Positions 1 through 6,100 of a DNA stretch of 11,497 nt are shown here, piece after piece. Source of the stretch: Candidatus Zixiibacteriota bacterium (lineage in GTDB: Bacteria > Zixibacteria > MSB-5A5 > SM1-73); the NCBI GenBank assembly GCA_023127875.1, contig JAGMFA010000066.1:1-11497 (forward strand), given 5' to 3'. The notes below the pieces were generated by a model, which did no database searches, was not told the DNA's origin, and saw only the letters and a list, made by a program, of their open reading frames with translations. Numbering within the stretch: the stretch's first letter is position 1; each line of letters begins with the position of its first letter. The translations under genes and the position numbers were made by a program.

Positions 1-40
1 GGATCCAAATGGACAAATGAGCTTTGGCCTGCGCCAGTTG

Positions 41-63
41 CGCACCCTGAAGGGTGCGGCTAC
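41..63 (-). repeat. GTAG-footed palindrome, single copy
   Basis: Arms CGCACCCT (41-48) and AGGGTGCG (51-58) pair perfectly over 8 bp around a 2-nt loop. Read on the minus strand, GTAG (60-63) sits one base 5' of the stem. The start GTAGCCGC is shared with the right end of the doublet at 6941-6993 and with the fragment GTAGCCGCC at 3622-3630. No T-tract follows on either strand, so it is not an intrinsic terminator. I infer a REP-like dispersed element. Confidence 0.6.
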
Positions 64-70
64 TAAAACC

Positions 71-103
71 TTTCTGTGCCTGTCGGGTCCCTGACCCGAC
101 AGG
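71..103 (+). repeat. TGTG-footed palindrome, copy A
   Basis: The flank TTTCTGTG (71-78) leads into a perfect 11-bp stem, CCTGTCGGGTC (79-89) and GACCCGACAGG (93-103), with the 3-nt loop CCT. The same flank and core recur at 4953-4987 and, inverted, at 4994-5027 and 143-175. Bases differ between copies but pairing is kept. It forms an inverted pair with the copy at 143-175. Confidence 0.75.
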
Positions 104-142
104 TGAGATTCTGTTAAACCCATAAAAACCATCTAGGAGTTC

Positions 143-175
143 TCCGCCAGGTCAGGGAACCTGGCGGACACAAAC
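143..175 (-). repeat. TGTG-footed palindrome, copy D (inverted)
   Basis: A perfect 10-bp stem, TCCGCCAGGT (143-152) and ACCTGGCGGA (159-168), encloses the 6-nt loop CAGGGA. On the minus strand it is preceded by TTTGTG, a degenerate form of the TTTCTGTG flank of copy A. The core GGT-(T)CCCTG-ACC matches the other copies, with G-C to A-T and T-A to C-G changes that preserve the stem. Confidence 0.65.
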
Positions 176-183
176 TACCTCCC

Positions 184-220
184 TGTCATGCTGACCCCGC
201 CTTTGGCGGGGGAAGCATCT
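184..220 (+). repeat. TGTCAT-type composite repeat, copy 1
   Basis: The copy reads TGTCATGCTGA, then hairpin CCCCGCC (195-201) - TTT - GGCGGGG (205-211), then GAAGCATCT. It is the inverted partner of the copy at 227-266; the outer blocks match except for a T/G change and a short indel. It lies just downstream of the isomerase gene in the 277-base non-coding stretch. Confidence 0.6.
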
Positions 221-226
221 GATTTT

Positions 227-266
227 AGATTCTTCGTCCCGCCTGCGGCGGGAACTCAGAATGACA
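227..266 (-). repeat. TGTCAT-type composite repeat, copy 2 (inverted)
   Basis: On the minus strand this reads TGTCATTCTGAG, a hairpin with arms TCCCGCC (237-243 on plus) and GGCGGGA (247-253) around TGC, then CGAAGAATCT. It mirrors the copy at 184-220 only 6 bases away, so the two make a large inverted doublet. It ends 11 bases from the isomerase stop codon. Confidence 0.6.
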
Positions 267-277
267 GAAGCAATACT

Positions 278-1348
278 TCATGTTTGCTTTGCCAACTCAT
301 TTTTCAGATAATCGATCACCTTAACTGGAGTTGGGTCTTCATTATTCAACACGGCCAGATAGAAGCTGACAAAATCTCCCAACTGTATCAAGGAAAACAT
401 TCGCGACAAAAGATTTTGTCCACAGCTTTCTATATCTATCACTTCTACCTTTAGCTTTTCAATAATTTCCTTGACGATCTCCATCCTTCTTTGGATGCGT
501 GGATGGTCTTCTTTATCTTCAAGAATTACCACGACCAGATCATCCCTATAATCTGATAATACCTTCCAACCCACCAGCTCGTTATGATTAAACTCCGGAA
601 ACACGTTATTGAAAGCAAGCATCTTGGCATTCTCGCATAACTGCCCCTTCCATCTGGTAGAGACCGCATCGAAATGATCACAGGAGGCGTAAATTATGGG
701 CAATTTCTTGTGAAACTTTGTGGCAAGCTTTTTTGCTTCATTCTCTTCGGCATCAATTTCAACTCGGTATTTGTTTCTGTTCTCGTCTAAGAATTCTTTG
801 GTTTTTTTTATGTTTGCCTCTTCACCCTGAACGAATGCGAGTCTTTCCAGCAATGCCAGTATGGGCACAAAGGAGTATCCCAGGGCGGCACGAGGTTGGA
901 AACCTTTTGGAAGACGAACACAGGGAATCTTCTCCTCAGAGGAGATTTCCTCCACTTTTCCATTGGAGGTTATGCAGATGATTTTGGCATCTCTTCGGGT
1001 GGCATCTTCAAAGGCAGACAAAGTCTCCTCCGTGTTTCCGGAATAGCTGGAGACAAAGACCAAAGAGGATGAATCTACAAAATTGGGAAGGGTATAGTTC
1101 CTGCAGATAAAAAAAGGAATATCCAGTCTCTCTGCCAGATATGAACGCACCAGATCTCCCCCGATGGCAGAGCCACCCAGACCAGCCACCACTACATTCT
1201 TTATATCAGCTTTATCCCAGTCAGGAAGTGAAGTTTCTTTGGTCCGATTCAGCGCATCTTCAAATTGAGCGGGAAACCGATAAATGCGATCATACATCCC
1301 CCCCTGATCTATCTTTTTGATTTCCTCTATTTTGTCCAATGGATGCAT
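278..1348 (-). CDS. Bifunctional phosphoglucose/phosphomannose isomerase
   Basis: This 356-residue cytoplasmic protein should interconvert fructose 6-phosphate with glucose 6-phosphate and mannose 6-phosphate, feeding glycolysis and mannose or GDP-mannose metabolism. It has two SIS-type sugar-phosphate folds. Visible motifs are GLGGSAIGGD (56-65), the phosphate-binding SSYSGNTEET (100-109) and PRAALGYSF (152-160). E239, H255 and K343 fit the catalytic Glu, His and Lys of the Pyrobaculum aerophilum enzyme; the Glu-to-His distance of 16 residues is the same. Length is normal for the family, and this type is distinct from classical Pgi. The ATG at 1348 has a weak AAAGGAT about 10 bases upstream; M18 is a less likely alternative. 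It lies 46 bp after ptsI and is probably co-transcribed, unless the hairpin in that gap interferes. Confidence 0.9.
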   Translation of the reverse strand: MHPLDKIEEIKKIDQGGMYDRIYRFPAQFEDALNRTKETSLPDWDKADIKNVVVAGLGGSAIGGDLVRSYLAERLDIPFFICRNYTLPNFVDSSSLVFVSSYSGNTEETLSAFEDATRRDAKIICITSNGKVEEISSEEKIPCVRLPKGFQPRAALGYSFVPILALLERLAFVQGEEANIKKTKEFLDENRNKYRVEIDAEENEAKKLATKFHKKLPIIYASCDHFDAVSTRWKGQLCENAKMLAFNNVFPEFNHNELVGWKVLSDYRDDLVVVILEDKEDHPRIQRRMEIVKEIIEKLKVEVIDIESCGQNLLSRMFSLIQLGDFVSFYLAVLNNEDPTPVKVIDYLKNELAKQT

Positions 1349-1372
1349 GAGATGTTTATCCTTTTATTTTAA

Positions 1373-1398
1373 CGTCGCACACAGAGGTGCGACGCTAC
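1373..1398 (-). repeat. GTAG-footed palindrome overlapping the ptsI stop
   Basis: Arms CGTCGCAC (1373-1380) and GTGCGACG (1387-1394) pair perfectly over 8 bp around a 6-nt loop. On the minus strand GTAG (1395-1398) touches the foot of the stem, and its TAG is the stop codon of ptsI. The minus strand reads GTTAAAATAAAAGG after the hairpin, not a U-tract, so an intrinsic terminator is unlikely. Confidence 0.65.
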
Positions 1399-3161
1399 AT
1401 TTTCCCGTTTTCAAATCTTTTATTATAATCCTCAATCAAAAACTTTTTTACCTCATCGGTGGTGGAAAGCTTCAGCACTTCCTGGGCATGGTTTTTGGCG
1501 TCTTCAAATTTTATGGAACGGATGATCTTCTTTATCTCCGGGATAGCCATGGCGGAGGTGGAAAGCTCATCCACTCCCATGCCCACCAGAAGGGTAGTAG
1601 CCAAAGGATCGGCAGCCATCTCTCCACACAAACCCACCCAGATGCCATTCCTGCGCGCAGAATCAATGGCTTCCTTTATCAAGCTCAATACTGCCGGATG
1701 AAATCCCTGATAGAGATGAGCGATCTTCTCATTGCCTCGATCCACCGCCAGAGTATACTGAATTAGATCATTTGTCCCGATGCTGAAGAAATCACACTCT
1801 TCTGCTAAAGCATCACCAGCCAGTGCAGCAGAAGGAATCTCCACCATTATCCCCACCGGAATATCCTCATCAAAGGGAATTTTCTTTCGCCTCAACTGCT
1901 CCTTGACCTCATTTAGTATGGCTTTGGCTTGTTGCAACTCTCCTACCCCGGAGATCATGGGGAACATGATCTTTACGTTCCTTTTAGCACTGGCTTTCAG
2001 CATGGCTCTTAGCTGAATTTTAAATATCTCTGGAAGATCCAGGCAGGCACGGATGGCGCGCCATCCCAAGAAAGGATTGGTTTCATATAGGTCCCCGGTA
2101 TGCCGATCAAATTTATCACCACCTAAATCATAGGTCCGCAGGATGACCGATTTGGGATACACCTTTTCCGCCACCCCAAGATAAGCTTTGTATTGCTCCT
2201 CTTCTGTAGGGAAGTCAGCTTGGGCGATATATAAATACTCCGTTCGGAATAAGCCGATGCCCTCTGCCCCATATTCTATGGCAGAATCGACATCAGAGGG
2301 AAGCTCGATATTGGCGGAAAGTTCAATTTTCCTTCCATCACAAGTCTTCGCGGGAAGTAACTTAAATTCGGAAAGCTCAGCCGTCTTTTTAAGTATATCC
2401 TTTCTTCTTTTCTCGTATTCCTTTAAGGTTTGCTCATCCGGGCAAATAAGCACCTCTCCCTTTATTCCATCTAAGATGATGTTTTGTTTATCCTGGATCT
2501 GATCAAAAAAGTTCTTCAGACCCACCACTGCCGGAATACCCATGGATTTGGCTAATAAAGCCACATGAGAGGTTCCTCCACCCATGTCGGTGGCAAAACC
2601 TAAGACGCTTTCCTTTTTCATATGCACCACATCACCAGGGGAAAGAGATCGAGCCACTAAAATCACCGGAGAGTCGATACTTTCCAGAGTCAGATGTTTT
2701 ATGCCCAAAAGATTATAAATCAGCCGGCGGGCTACCGCATTTATATCCATTATCCTCTCTCGGAGATATTCATCTTTGGAGGAGGATAAGGTCTTTATGG
2801 TCTGTTCAATCATCTTCTTGTAAATAAACTCAGCATTGCTTCTGCTCTTTTTGATTTTCTCGATCACCCCGTTATTAATTAACTCATCCTCCATAGTCAT
2901 GATCTGAGCATCAAATATCTTGGCATGATCCGGATCGATCCTTTTAGCCACTTTTTCCTTTATCTTGAGAAGTTCCTCTTTGGTGTCATTTAACGCCTTC
3001 TTAAACTTCAAGATCTCCCTTGCCACCTCGTTTTCTTCAATCCTCTCTTCGGTTACCTGGATGCTTTCGCGATCCAAAGGAAAAGCTTTTCCTATTACCA
3101 CCCCGGGTGAGGCGGGAGTACCCCGATAGATGACACAAACCTGTTTGTTTGGTTTTCTCAC
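1395..3161 (-). CDS. ptsI: Phosphoenolpyruvate-protein phosphotransferase (PTS enzyme I)
   Basis: Enzyme I takes phosphate from phosphoenolpyruvate and passes it to HPr, the first step of the PTS. The 588 residues (E. coli 575) include the N-terminal HPr-binding and phosphohistidine part, with H199 in GGGTSH, and the C-terminal PEP-binding barrel. The barrel shows GIGLFRTEYL (301-310, R306), LRTYDLGGDK (341-350, R342 and K350), NPFLGWRAIR, E441, GTNDLIQYT (462-470, D465) and the catalytic C512 in LCGEMAAD. All expected catalytic residues are present. The start is GTG at 3161, directly after the TAA of ptsH, with a strong GGAGAGG (3167-3173) 5 bases away inside ptsH, so the two are translationally linked. 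The TAG stop lies inside a repeat element. No EII gene is in the window. Confidence 0.96.
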   Translation of the reverse strand: MRKPNKQVCVIYRGTPASPGVVIGKAFPLDRESIQVTEERIEENEVAREILKFKKALNDTKEELLKIKEKVAKRIDPDHAKIFDAQIMTMEDELINNGVIEKIKKSRSNAEFIYKKMIEQTIKTLSSSKDEYLRERIMDINAVARRLIYNLLGIKHLTLESIDSPVILVARSLSPGDVVHMKKESVLGFATDMGGGTSHVALLAKSMGIPAVVGLKNFFDQIQDKQNIILDGIKGEVLICPDEQTLKEYEKRRKDILKKTAELSEFKLLPAKTCDGRKIELSANIELPSDVDSAIEYGAEGIGLFRTEYLYIAQADFPTEEEQYKAYLGVAEKVYPKSVILRTYDLGGDKFDRHTGDLYETNPFLGWRAIRACLDLPEIFKIQLRAMLKASAKRNVKIMFPMISGVGELQQAKAILNEVKEQLRRKKIPFDEDIPVGIMVEIPSAALAGDALAEECDFFSIGTNDLIQYTLAVDRGNEKIAHLYQGFHPAVLSLIKEAIDSARRNGIWVGLCGEMAADPLATTLLVGMGVDELSTSAMAIPEIKKIIRSIKFEDAKNHAQEVLKLSTTDEVKKFLIEDYNKRFENGKM

Positions 3162-3428
3162 TTATTCCTCTCCAAACTTTTCCTCAAACAACCCAGCTAT
3201 GACCTCCACTGCCTGCTCTTCATCTTCACCTTCCGCTTTGATGACCAAAAAGCTTCCCACTTCTGCGGCTAATATCATTATGCTTAAGATGCTTTTGGCA
3301 TTTACCTCTATATCTTCCTTTTGCAGTTTGATCTCCGATTTGAACTTAGACGCCTTCTGCACCAGCATGGCGGCTGGCCGAGCATGAAGTCCCAGTTTGT
3401 TTACTACTTGAATCTTCCTTTCGACCAA
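3162..3428 (-). CDS. ptsH: Phosphocarrier protein HPr
   Basis: HPr is the small cytoplasmic phosphocarrier between enzyme I and EIIA domains. I choose the TTG at 3428 (88 residues). It places the phosphorylated histidine of GLHARPA at exactly residue 15 and the regulatory serine of AKSIL at exactly residue 46, as in E. coli and Bacillus subtilis HPr. It also has AAGGAAGG (3437-3444) 8 bases upstream. A TTG at 3452 with AAGGTGG upstream would add 8 residues and is less likely. S46 is followed by I47, L48 and M51, similar to the hydrophobic patch recognised by HPr kinase/phosphorylase. S46 alone is not proof, because E. coli HPr also has it without the kinase. The gene abuts ptsI. Confidence 0.94.
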   Translation of the reverse strand: MVERKIQVVNKLGLHARPAAMLVQKASKFKSEIKLQKEDIEVNAKSILSIMILAAEVGSFLVIKAEGEDEEQAVEVIAGLFEEKFGEE

Positions 3429-3436
3429 GGTATCAT

Positions 3437-3444
3437 CCTTCCTT
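3437..3444 (-). promoter_or_regulatory. ribosome binding site deciding the ptsH start
   Basis: AAGGAAGG on the minus strand lies 8 bases before the TTG at 3428. Together with residue numbering of the encoded HPr (His15, Ser46), it favours the shorter reading over the TTG at 3452. Confidence 0.55.
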
Positions 3445-3494
3445 ACTAACAAATACTTTCCACCTTCTATAGATCACATAAAAGAAATATTTAA

Positions 3495-3522
3495 GTTACA
3501 ATTTAAATCAAACAGATGACAA
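3495..3522 (-). promoter_or_regulatory. weak candidate sigma-70-type promoter for ptsH-ptsI
   Basis: On the minus strand TTGTCA (3517-3522, 5 of 6 to TTGACA) is followed after 16 bases by TGTAAC (3495-3500, 4 of 6 to TATAAT). It is AT-rich and about 70 bases upstream of the ptsH start. The match is modest and could be chance. Confidence 0.25.
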
Positions 3523-3535
3523 ATGCAAGTTTTTG

Positions 3536-3568
3536 CGTCACTTCAAAGACAAAATTTTTGTCTTGACG
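3536..3568. promoter_or_regulatory. bulged hairpin / operator-like palindrome upstream of ptsH
   Basis: AAGACAAAA (3546-3554) and TTTTGTCTT (3556-3564) form a near-perfect 19-base palindrome. Outside a 6-base bulge, CGTCA (3536-3540) and TGACG (3564-3568) extend the stem by alternative pairing at the edge. It lies between dprA and the candidate ptsH promoter. It could be an operator, the end of the dprA transcript, or a leader structure. No clear U-tract follows on the minus strand (TTGAAGTGACG), which argues against a classical terminator. Confidence 0.35.
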
Positions 3569-3641
3569 GATTAATCTTTTCAATTCTGTCGACAAACTCG
3601 AATCTGCATCAACTAAACCAAGGCGGCTACTCTTTTTGAAT

Positions 3642-4745
3642 TTATGCTCGCACAAACATTTTGCCGGAAAGCTGTTTCACCAAACCCTTTAACTCTAAAG
3701 ACAAAAGCGCAGATAAAGCCTGAGGTACGCTGACCGAGGCCTGGGTGGCGACTTTGTCTATGTGATATGGTTCATCTGAAATGAGTTTAAATAAATTCTT
3801 TTCCATCTCTGAAAGATGGGACAGATCCTCTTCGGTCAAAACGGAAGATGAGGATTTCCCTTCTTTGGTGGTTATTCTCAACTCCTCTAAGATATCCACC
3901 ACCGAGGTGACCAATTTGGCTCCTTGTTTTATCAGTTCATTGGTTCCTTCGCTGTTTTTTGCCCCCAAATTGCCTGGGATGGCGAAGACCTCCCGGTTCT
4001 GCTCTAAGGCAGAATGCGCGGTCAGAAGTGCCCCGCTTTTTGTTCCCGCCTCCACTATCACCACCCCCAAAGAAAGCCCGCTTATCAGTCTATTTCGTCT
4101 GGGGAAATTGGGTGCTTCAGGTTTGGTCCCCAAGAAAAACTCAGAAAGGATGGCTCCGGATGATTGGATCTGTTCTGCCAGCCTTCTGTTTTCCCGAGGA
4201 TAAATTATATCCAGTCCTGAGCCGAAAACAGCCAGAGTTCTGCCATTCTCCTTTAAGGCGGAGAGGTGTCCGATGGAATCTATCCCCCATGCCAGCCCGC
4301 TAACTATGGTGATCCCCCTTTTGGAAAGCTCTCTTCCGATCCTTTCGGTGATTCGTTTTCCATAAGGAGAGGCTAAACGGCACCCCACGATTGCTACCGC
4401 ATTCCGATCTACTTTTTTGATCTCTCCCTTGACGAATAGAAACGGAGGAGGATCGTAAATCGACAAAAGATTTTGAGGATAATTTTCGTCTTTAAAGGTT
4501 ACAACCTGCACTTGGTTTTTCTGAATCAGCTTCAGCTGTTCCTCCACTTTATCCCAGAGGACTTTATTCTTTATGTTGGAGGCGATAACAGGTCCTATAT
4601 TCGGCAACTCAGCCAGCTCTTCTTTCGATGCGAATAATACTTTTTCCGGCGAGCCGAAGTGCTTGACTAAAAAGATATAGCGAACTGGCCCAATATTGGG
4701 GACGGTAAAAAGAGCCAGCCAACTTTTCAGTTCGGAAGAATCCAA
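3642..4745 (-). CDS. dprA: DNA-processing protein DprA (DNA protecting protein)
   Basis: DprA binds incoming single-stranded DNA and loads RecA during transformation; it is also common in non-competent bacteria. The 367-residue protein has an N-terminal helix-hairpin-helix/SAM-like part (about 1-70), the Rossmann-like DprA core (about 80-290) and a C-terminal winged helix (about 305-365). Core motifs are AIVGCRLASPYG (118-129), SGLAWGIDSIGH (149-160), GSGLDIIYPRENRRLA (175-190), FPRRNRLISGLS (214-225) and GTNELIKQGA (267-276). The first motif has Cys where VGTR or VGSR is more usual. The start is TTG at 4745, with GAGGA (4753-4757) 7 bases upstream; no ATG is close by. It is isolated by a 317-bp gap from obg and 213 bp from ptsH, so it may have its own promoter. 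Confidence 0.94.
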   Translation of the reverse strand: MDSSELKSWLALFTVPNIGPVRYIFLVKHFGSPEKVLFASKEELAELPNIGPVIASNIKNKVLWDKVEEQLKLIQKNQVQVVTFKDENYPQNLLSIYDPPPFLFVKGEIKKVDRNAVAIVGCRLASPYGKRITERIGRELSKRGITIVSGLAWGIDSIGHLSALKENGRTLAVFGSGLDIIYPRENRRLAEQIQSSGAILSEFFLGTKPEAPNFPRRNRLISGLSLGVVIVEAGTKSGALLTAHSALEQNREVFAIPGNLGAKNSEGTNELIKQGAKLVTSVVDILEELRITTKEGKSSSSVLTEEDLSHLSEMEKNLFKLISDEPYHIDKVATQASVSVPQALSALLSLELKGLVKQLSGKMFVRA

Positions 4746-4952
4746 GATCTTATCCTCAGAACTTTTTGGTCATAGATACGGAAACGGAATTGAATATCGT
4801 TCGTTCGTATGAATGCTGCGCATTATTGGCGAAGCTCGTCACGACGCTTGACTTCCGAAATCCGAAGCTTGAGATTTTTCATCTGTTTCATCTGTTGGGA
4901 ATTTTCCAGCTTCAATCACCGAGCTTCAAGCTTCGAAACGAGTCTCGTCACC

Positions 4953-4987
4953 CTTTCTGTGCCTACCAGGTCCCCTAACCTGGCAGC
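4953..4987 (+). repeat. TGTG-footed palindrome, copy B
   Basis: CTTTCTGTG (4953-4961) is identical to the flank of copy A. It leads into a stem with CCAGGT (4966-4971) and ACCTGG (4978-4983) around CCCCTA. The outer stem is imperfect, with mismatches beyond these 6 pairs. Relative to copy A the fourth paired position is A-T instead of G-C, and the sixth is C-G instead of T-A. Confidence 0.65.
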
Positions 4988-4993
4988 TTGAAT

Positions 4994-5027
4994 CCAGTCG
5001 GGTCAGGGGACCCGACTGGCACAGGAA
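4994..5027 (-). repeat. TGTG-footed palindrome, copy C (inverted)
   Basis: CCAGTCGGGTC (4994-5004) and GACCCGACTGG (5009-5019) make a perfect 11-bp stem around AGGG, followed on plus by CACAGGAA (5020-5027). On the minus strand this reads TTCCTGTG plus hairpin, matching copy A. The third pair from the base is A-T here and T-A in copy A, a true compensatory swap. Copies B and C are 6 bases apart and face each other. Confidence 0.75.
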
Positions 5028-5062
5028 CTTTTTGGGTAATCGGTATAACTTCAGTCGTTACA

Positions 5063-6067
5063 TTAATTTTTATCTTCTCTTTCTTTCCTTTTTATTTCTT
5101 CTAACCTAGATTTTATAATTTTCAAAAGATCTTTCAACCCTTCCCCGGTCAAGGCTGAGATGTAACATACAGGAATTTTGCCGTTACCAATCTCTGCCCT
5201 TTTTAACTGTAGCAAAAGATCGATTTTGTTTAAAGCCACCACTTTGGGGCGCTGGAAGAGGAGCGGATCAAAAAGCTTTATCTCCTGTAAAAGCGCCTGA
5301 TAATCACTCTTAGCGTCCTCTGAGGTTGCGTCTAAAAGATAAAGGAGAAGCTTTGTTCTTTGAATATGTTTGAGAAACTCTATGCCCAAACCTTTGCCCC
5401 GGTGAGCTCCCTCGATCAAGCCAGGAATGTCAGCTAAAACGAAGCCTTGGTGGTCTTTTAGCTTAACCATCCCCAACATAGGCTTCAGGGTGGTGAAGGG
5501 ATAGTTGGCTATCTTGGGCTTGGCAGAGGAGAGCTTGGACAAAAGAGTTGATTTGCCCACATTGGGTTGCCCCACTATTCCCACGTCGGCTAAAAGCTTT
5601 AATTCGAGGGAAAGCTTTCTTTGCTCCCCTTTGGTTCCTGGCTCTGATTTTCTGGGAGATTGTAGAGTGGGGGATTTGAAGGAAGCATTTCCCTTCCCCC
5701 CCTTTCCACCGTGAGCCGCCACCACCATTTGATCTTTCTTGGTTAGATCCGCAATAATTTTTCCTGTATCCAGATCTCTGATGATGGTTCCCGGAGGAAC
5801 TTTTATTGATACGTCTTTGCCTTTCTTGCCGTGTTTTAAAGCCCCTTCTCCTGGCTTTCCATTTTCTGCTTTATAGTGTCTTTTGTAGCGGAAGTCCAGC
5901 AAGGTGGTCATATGAGGGTCCACTTGAATGATCACGTCCCCACCGTTCCCTCCATTGCCTCCATCTGGCCCTCCCTTGGGCACATATTTCTCCCGCCTGA
6001 AGCTGACGCATCCGCTGCCGCCGTTTCCCCCGACAACAGATATCTCCGCATAGTCGATAAATAGCAT
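5063..6067 (-). CDS. obg: GTPase Obg (ribosome-associated, CgtA family)
   Basis: Obg is an essential slow GTPase associated with the large ribosomal subunit; in studied bacteria it links ribosome assembly to ppGpp and stress. The 334 residues comprise the glycine-rich Obg fold (about 1-156, with GGPDGGNGGNGGDV) and the G domain. G-motifs: GQPNVGKST (G1, 166-174), FTT (G2, from 191), DIPGL (G3, 213-217), NKID (G4, 280-283) and SAL (G5, from 304). The chain ends soon after the G domain in a short charged tail, so the C-terminal OCT domain of Bacillus Obg is absent. I choose the ATG at 6067, with GGAAAG (6072-6077) upstream, because family members begin MxFID. A TTG at 6079 would add four residues and has no ribosome binding site. 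It lies 33 bp after cdaA. Confidence 0.95.
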   Translation of the reverse strand: MLFIDYAEISVVGGNGGSGCVSFRREKYVPKGGPDGGNGGNGGDVIIQVDPHMTTLLDFRYKRHYKAENGKPGEGALKHGKKGKDVSIKVPPGTIIRDLDTGKIIADLTKKDQMVVAAHGGKGGKGNASFKSPTLQSPRKSEPGTKGEQRKLSLELKLLADVGIVGQPNVGKSTLLSKLSSAKPKIANYPFTTLKPMLGMVKLKDHQGFVLADIPGLIEGAHRGKGLGIEFLKHIQRTKLLLYLLDATSEDAKSDYQALLQEIKLFDPLLFQRPKVVALNKIDLLLQLKRAEIGNGKIPVCYISALTGEGLKDLLKIIKSRLEEIKRKEREDKN

Positions 6068-6100
6068 ACCACTTTCCAAAAGAAGCCAGGGCTTGCCCCG

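Larger units (their letters stand above)
4746..5062. other. obg-dprA intergenic region (317 bp)
   Basis: No gene is supported here. Contents are an inverted pair of TGTG-footed palindromes (4953-5027), a two-unit tandem of TTCATCTGT (4878-4886 and 4887-4895), and AAGCTT-rich simple sequence around 4860-4940. GAGGA at 4753-4757 is the dprA ribosome binding site. Short open frames on the plus strand resemble no family. I see no convincing promoter. Confidence 0.6.

Noticed and set aside
1..6. Window begins with GGATCC, suggesting a cloning junction
   Set aside because: A single six-base site can occur by chance and no vector sequence is present.
71..103. Intrinsic terminator at the strong palindromes (also 143-168, 1373-1394, 4994-5019)
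   Set aside because: No U-tract follows the hairpins in the direction of transcription, and similar copies occur at unrelated places in both orientations.
1..277. CRISPR array or other clustered repeat system in the left end
   Set aside because: The repeats are different palindromes in mixed orientation without constant unit or spacer length.
188..454. Plus-strand open frame at the left edge
   Set aside because: It starts inside a repeat and continues antisense to the isomerase gene; its composition is not protein-like.
278..1348. SIS-domain transcription regulator or plain glucose-6-phosphate isomerase
   Set aside because: There is no helix-turn-helix domain, and motifs and length fit the bifunctional PGI/PMI family rather than classical Pgi.
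3429..3452. Eight-residue longer HPr starting at the TTG at 3452
   Set aside because: It has a plausible SD, but the shorter reading alone puts phospho-His at 15 and Ser at 46 and also has a strong SD.
4766..4991. Small plus-strand open frames in the obg-dprA gap
   Set aside because: They run through repeats and simple sequence, lack convincing ribosome binding sites and resemble no family.
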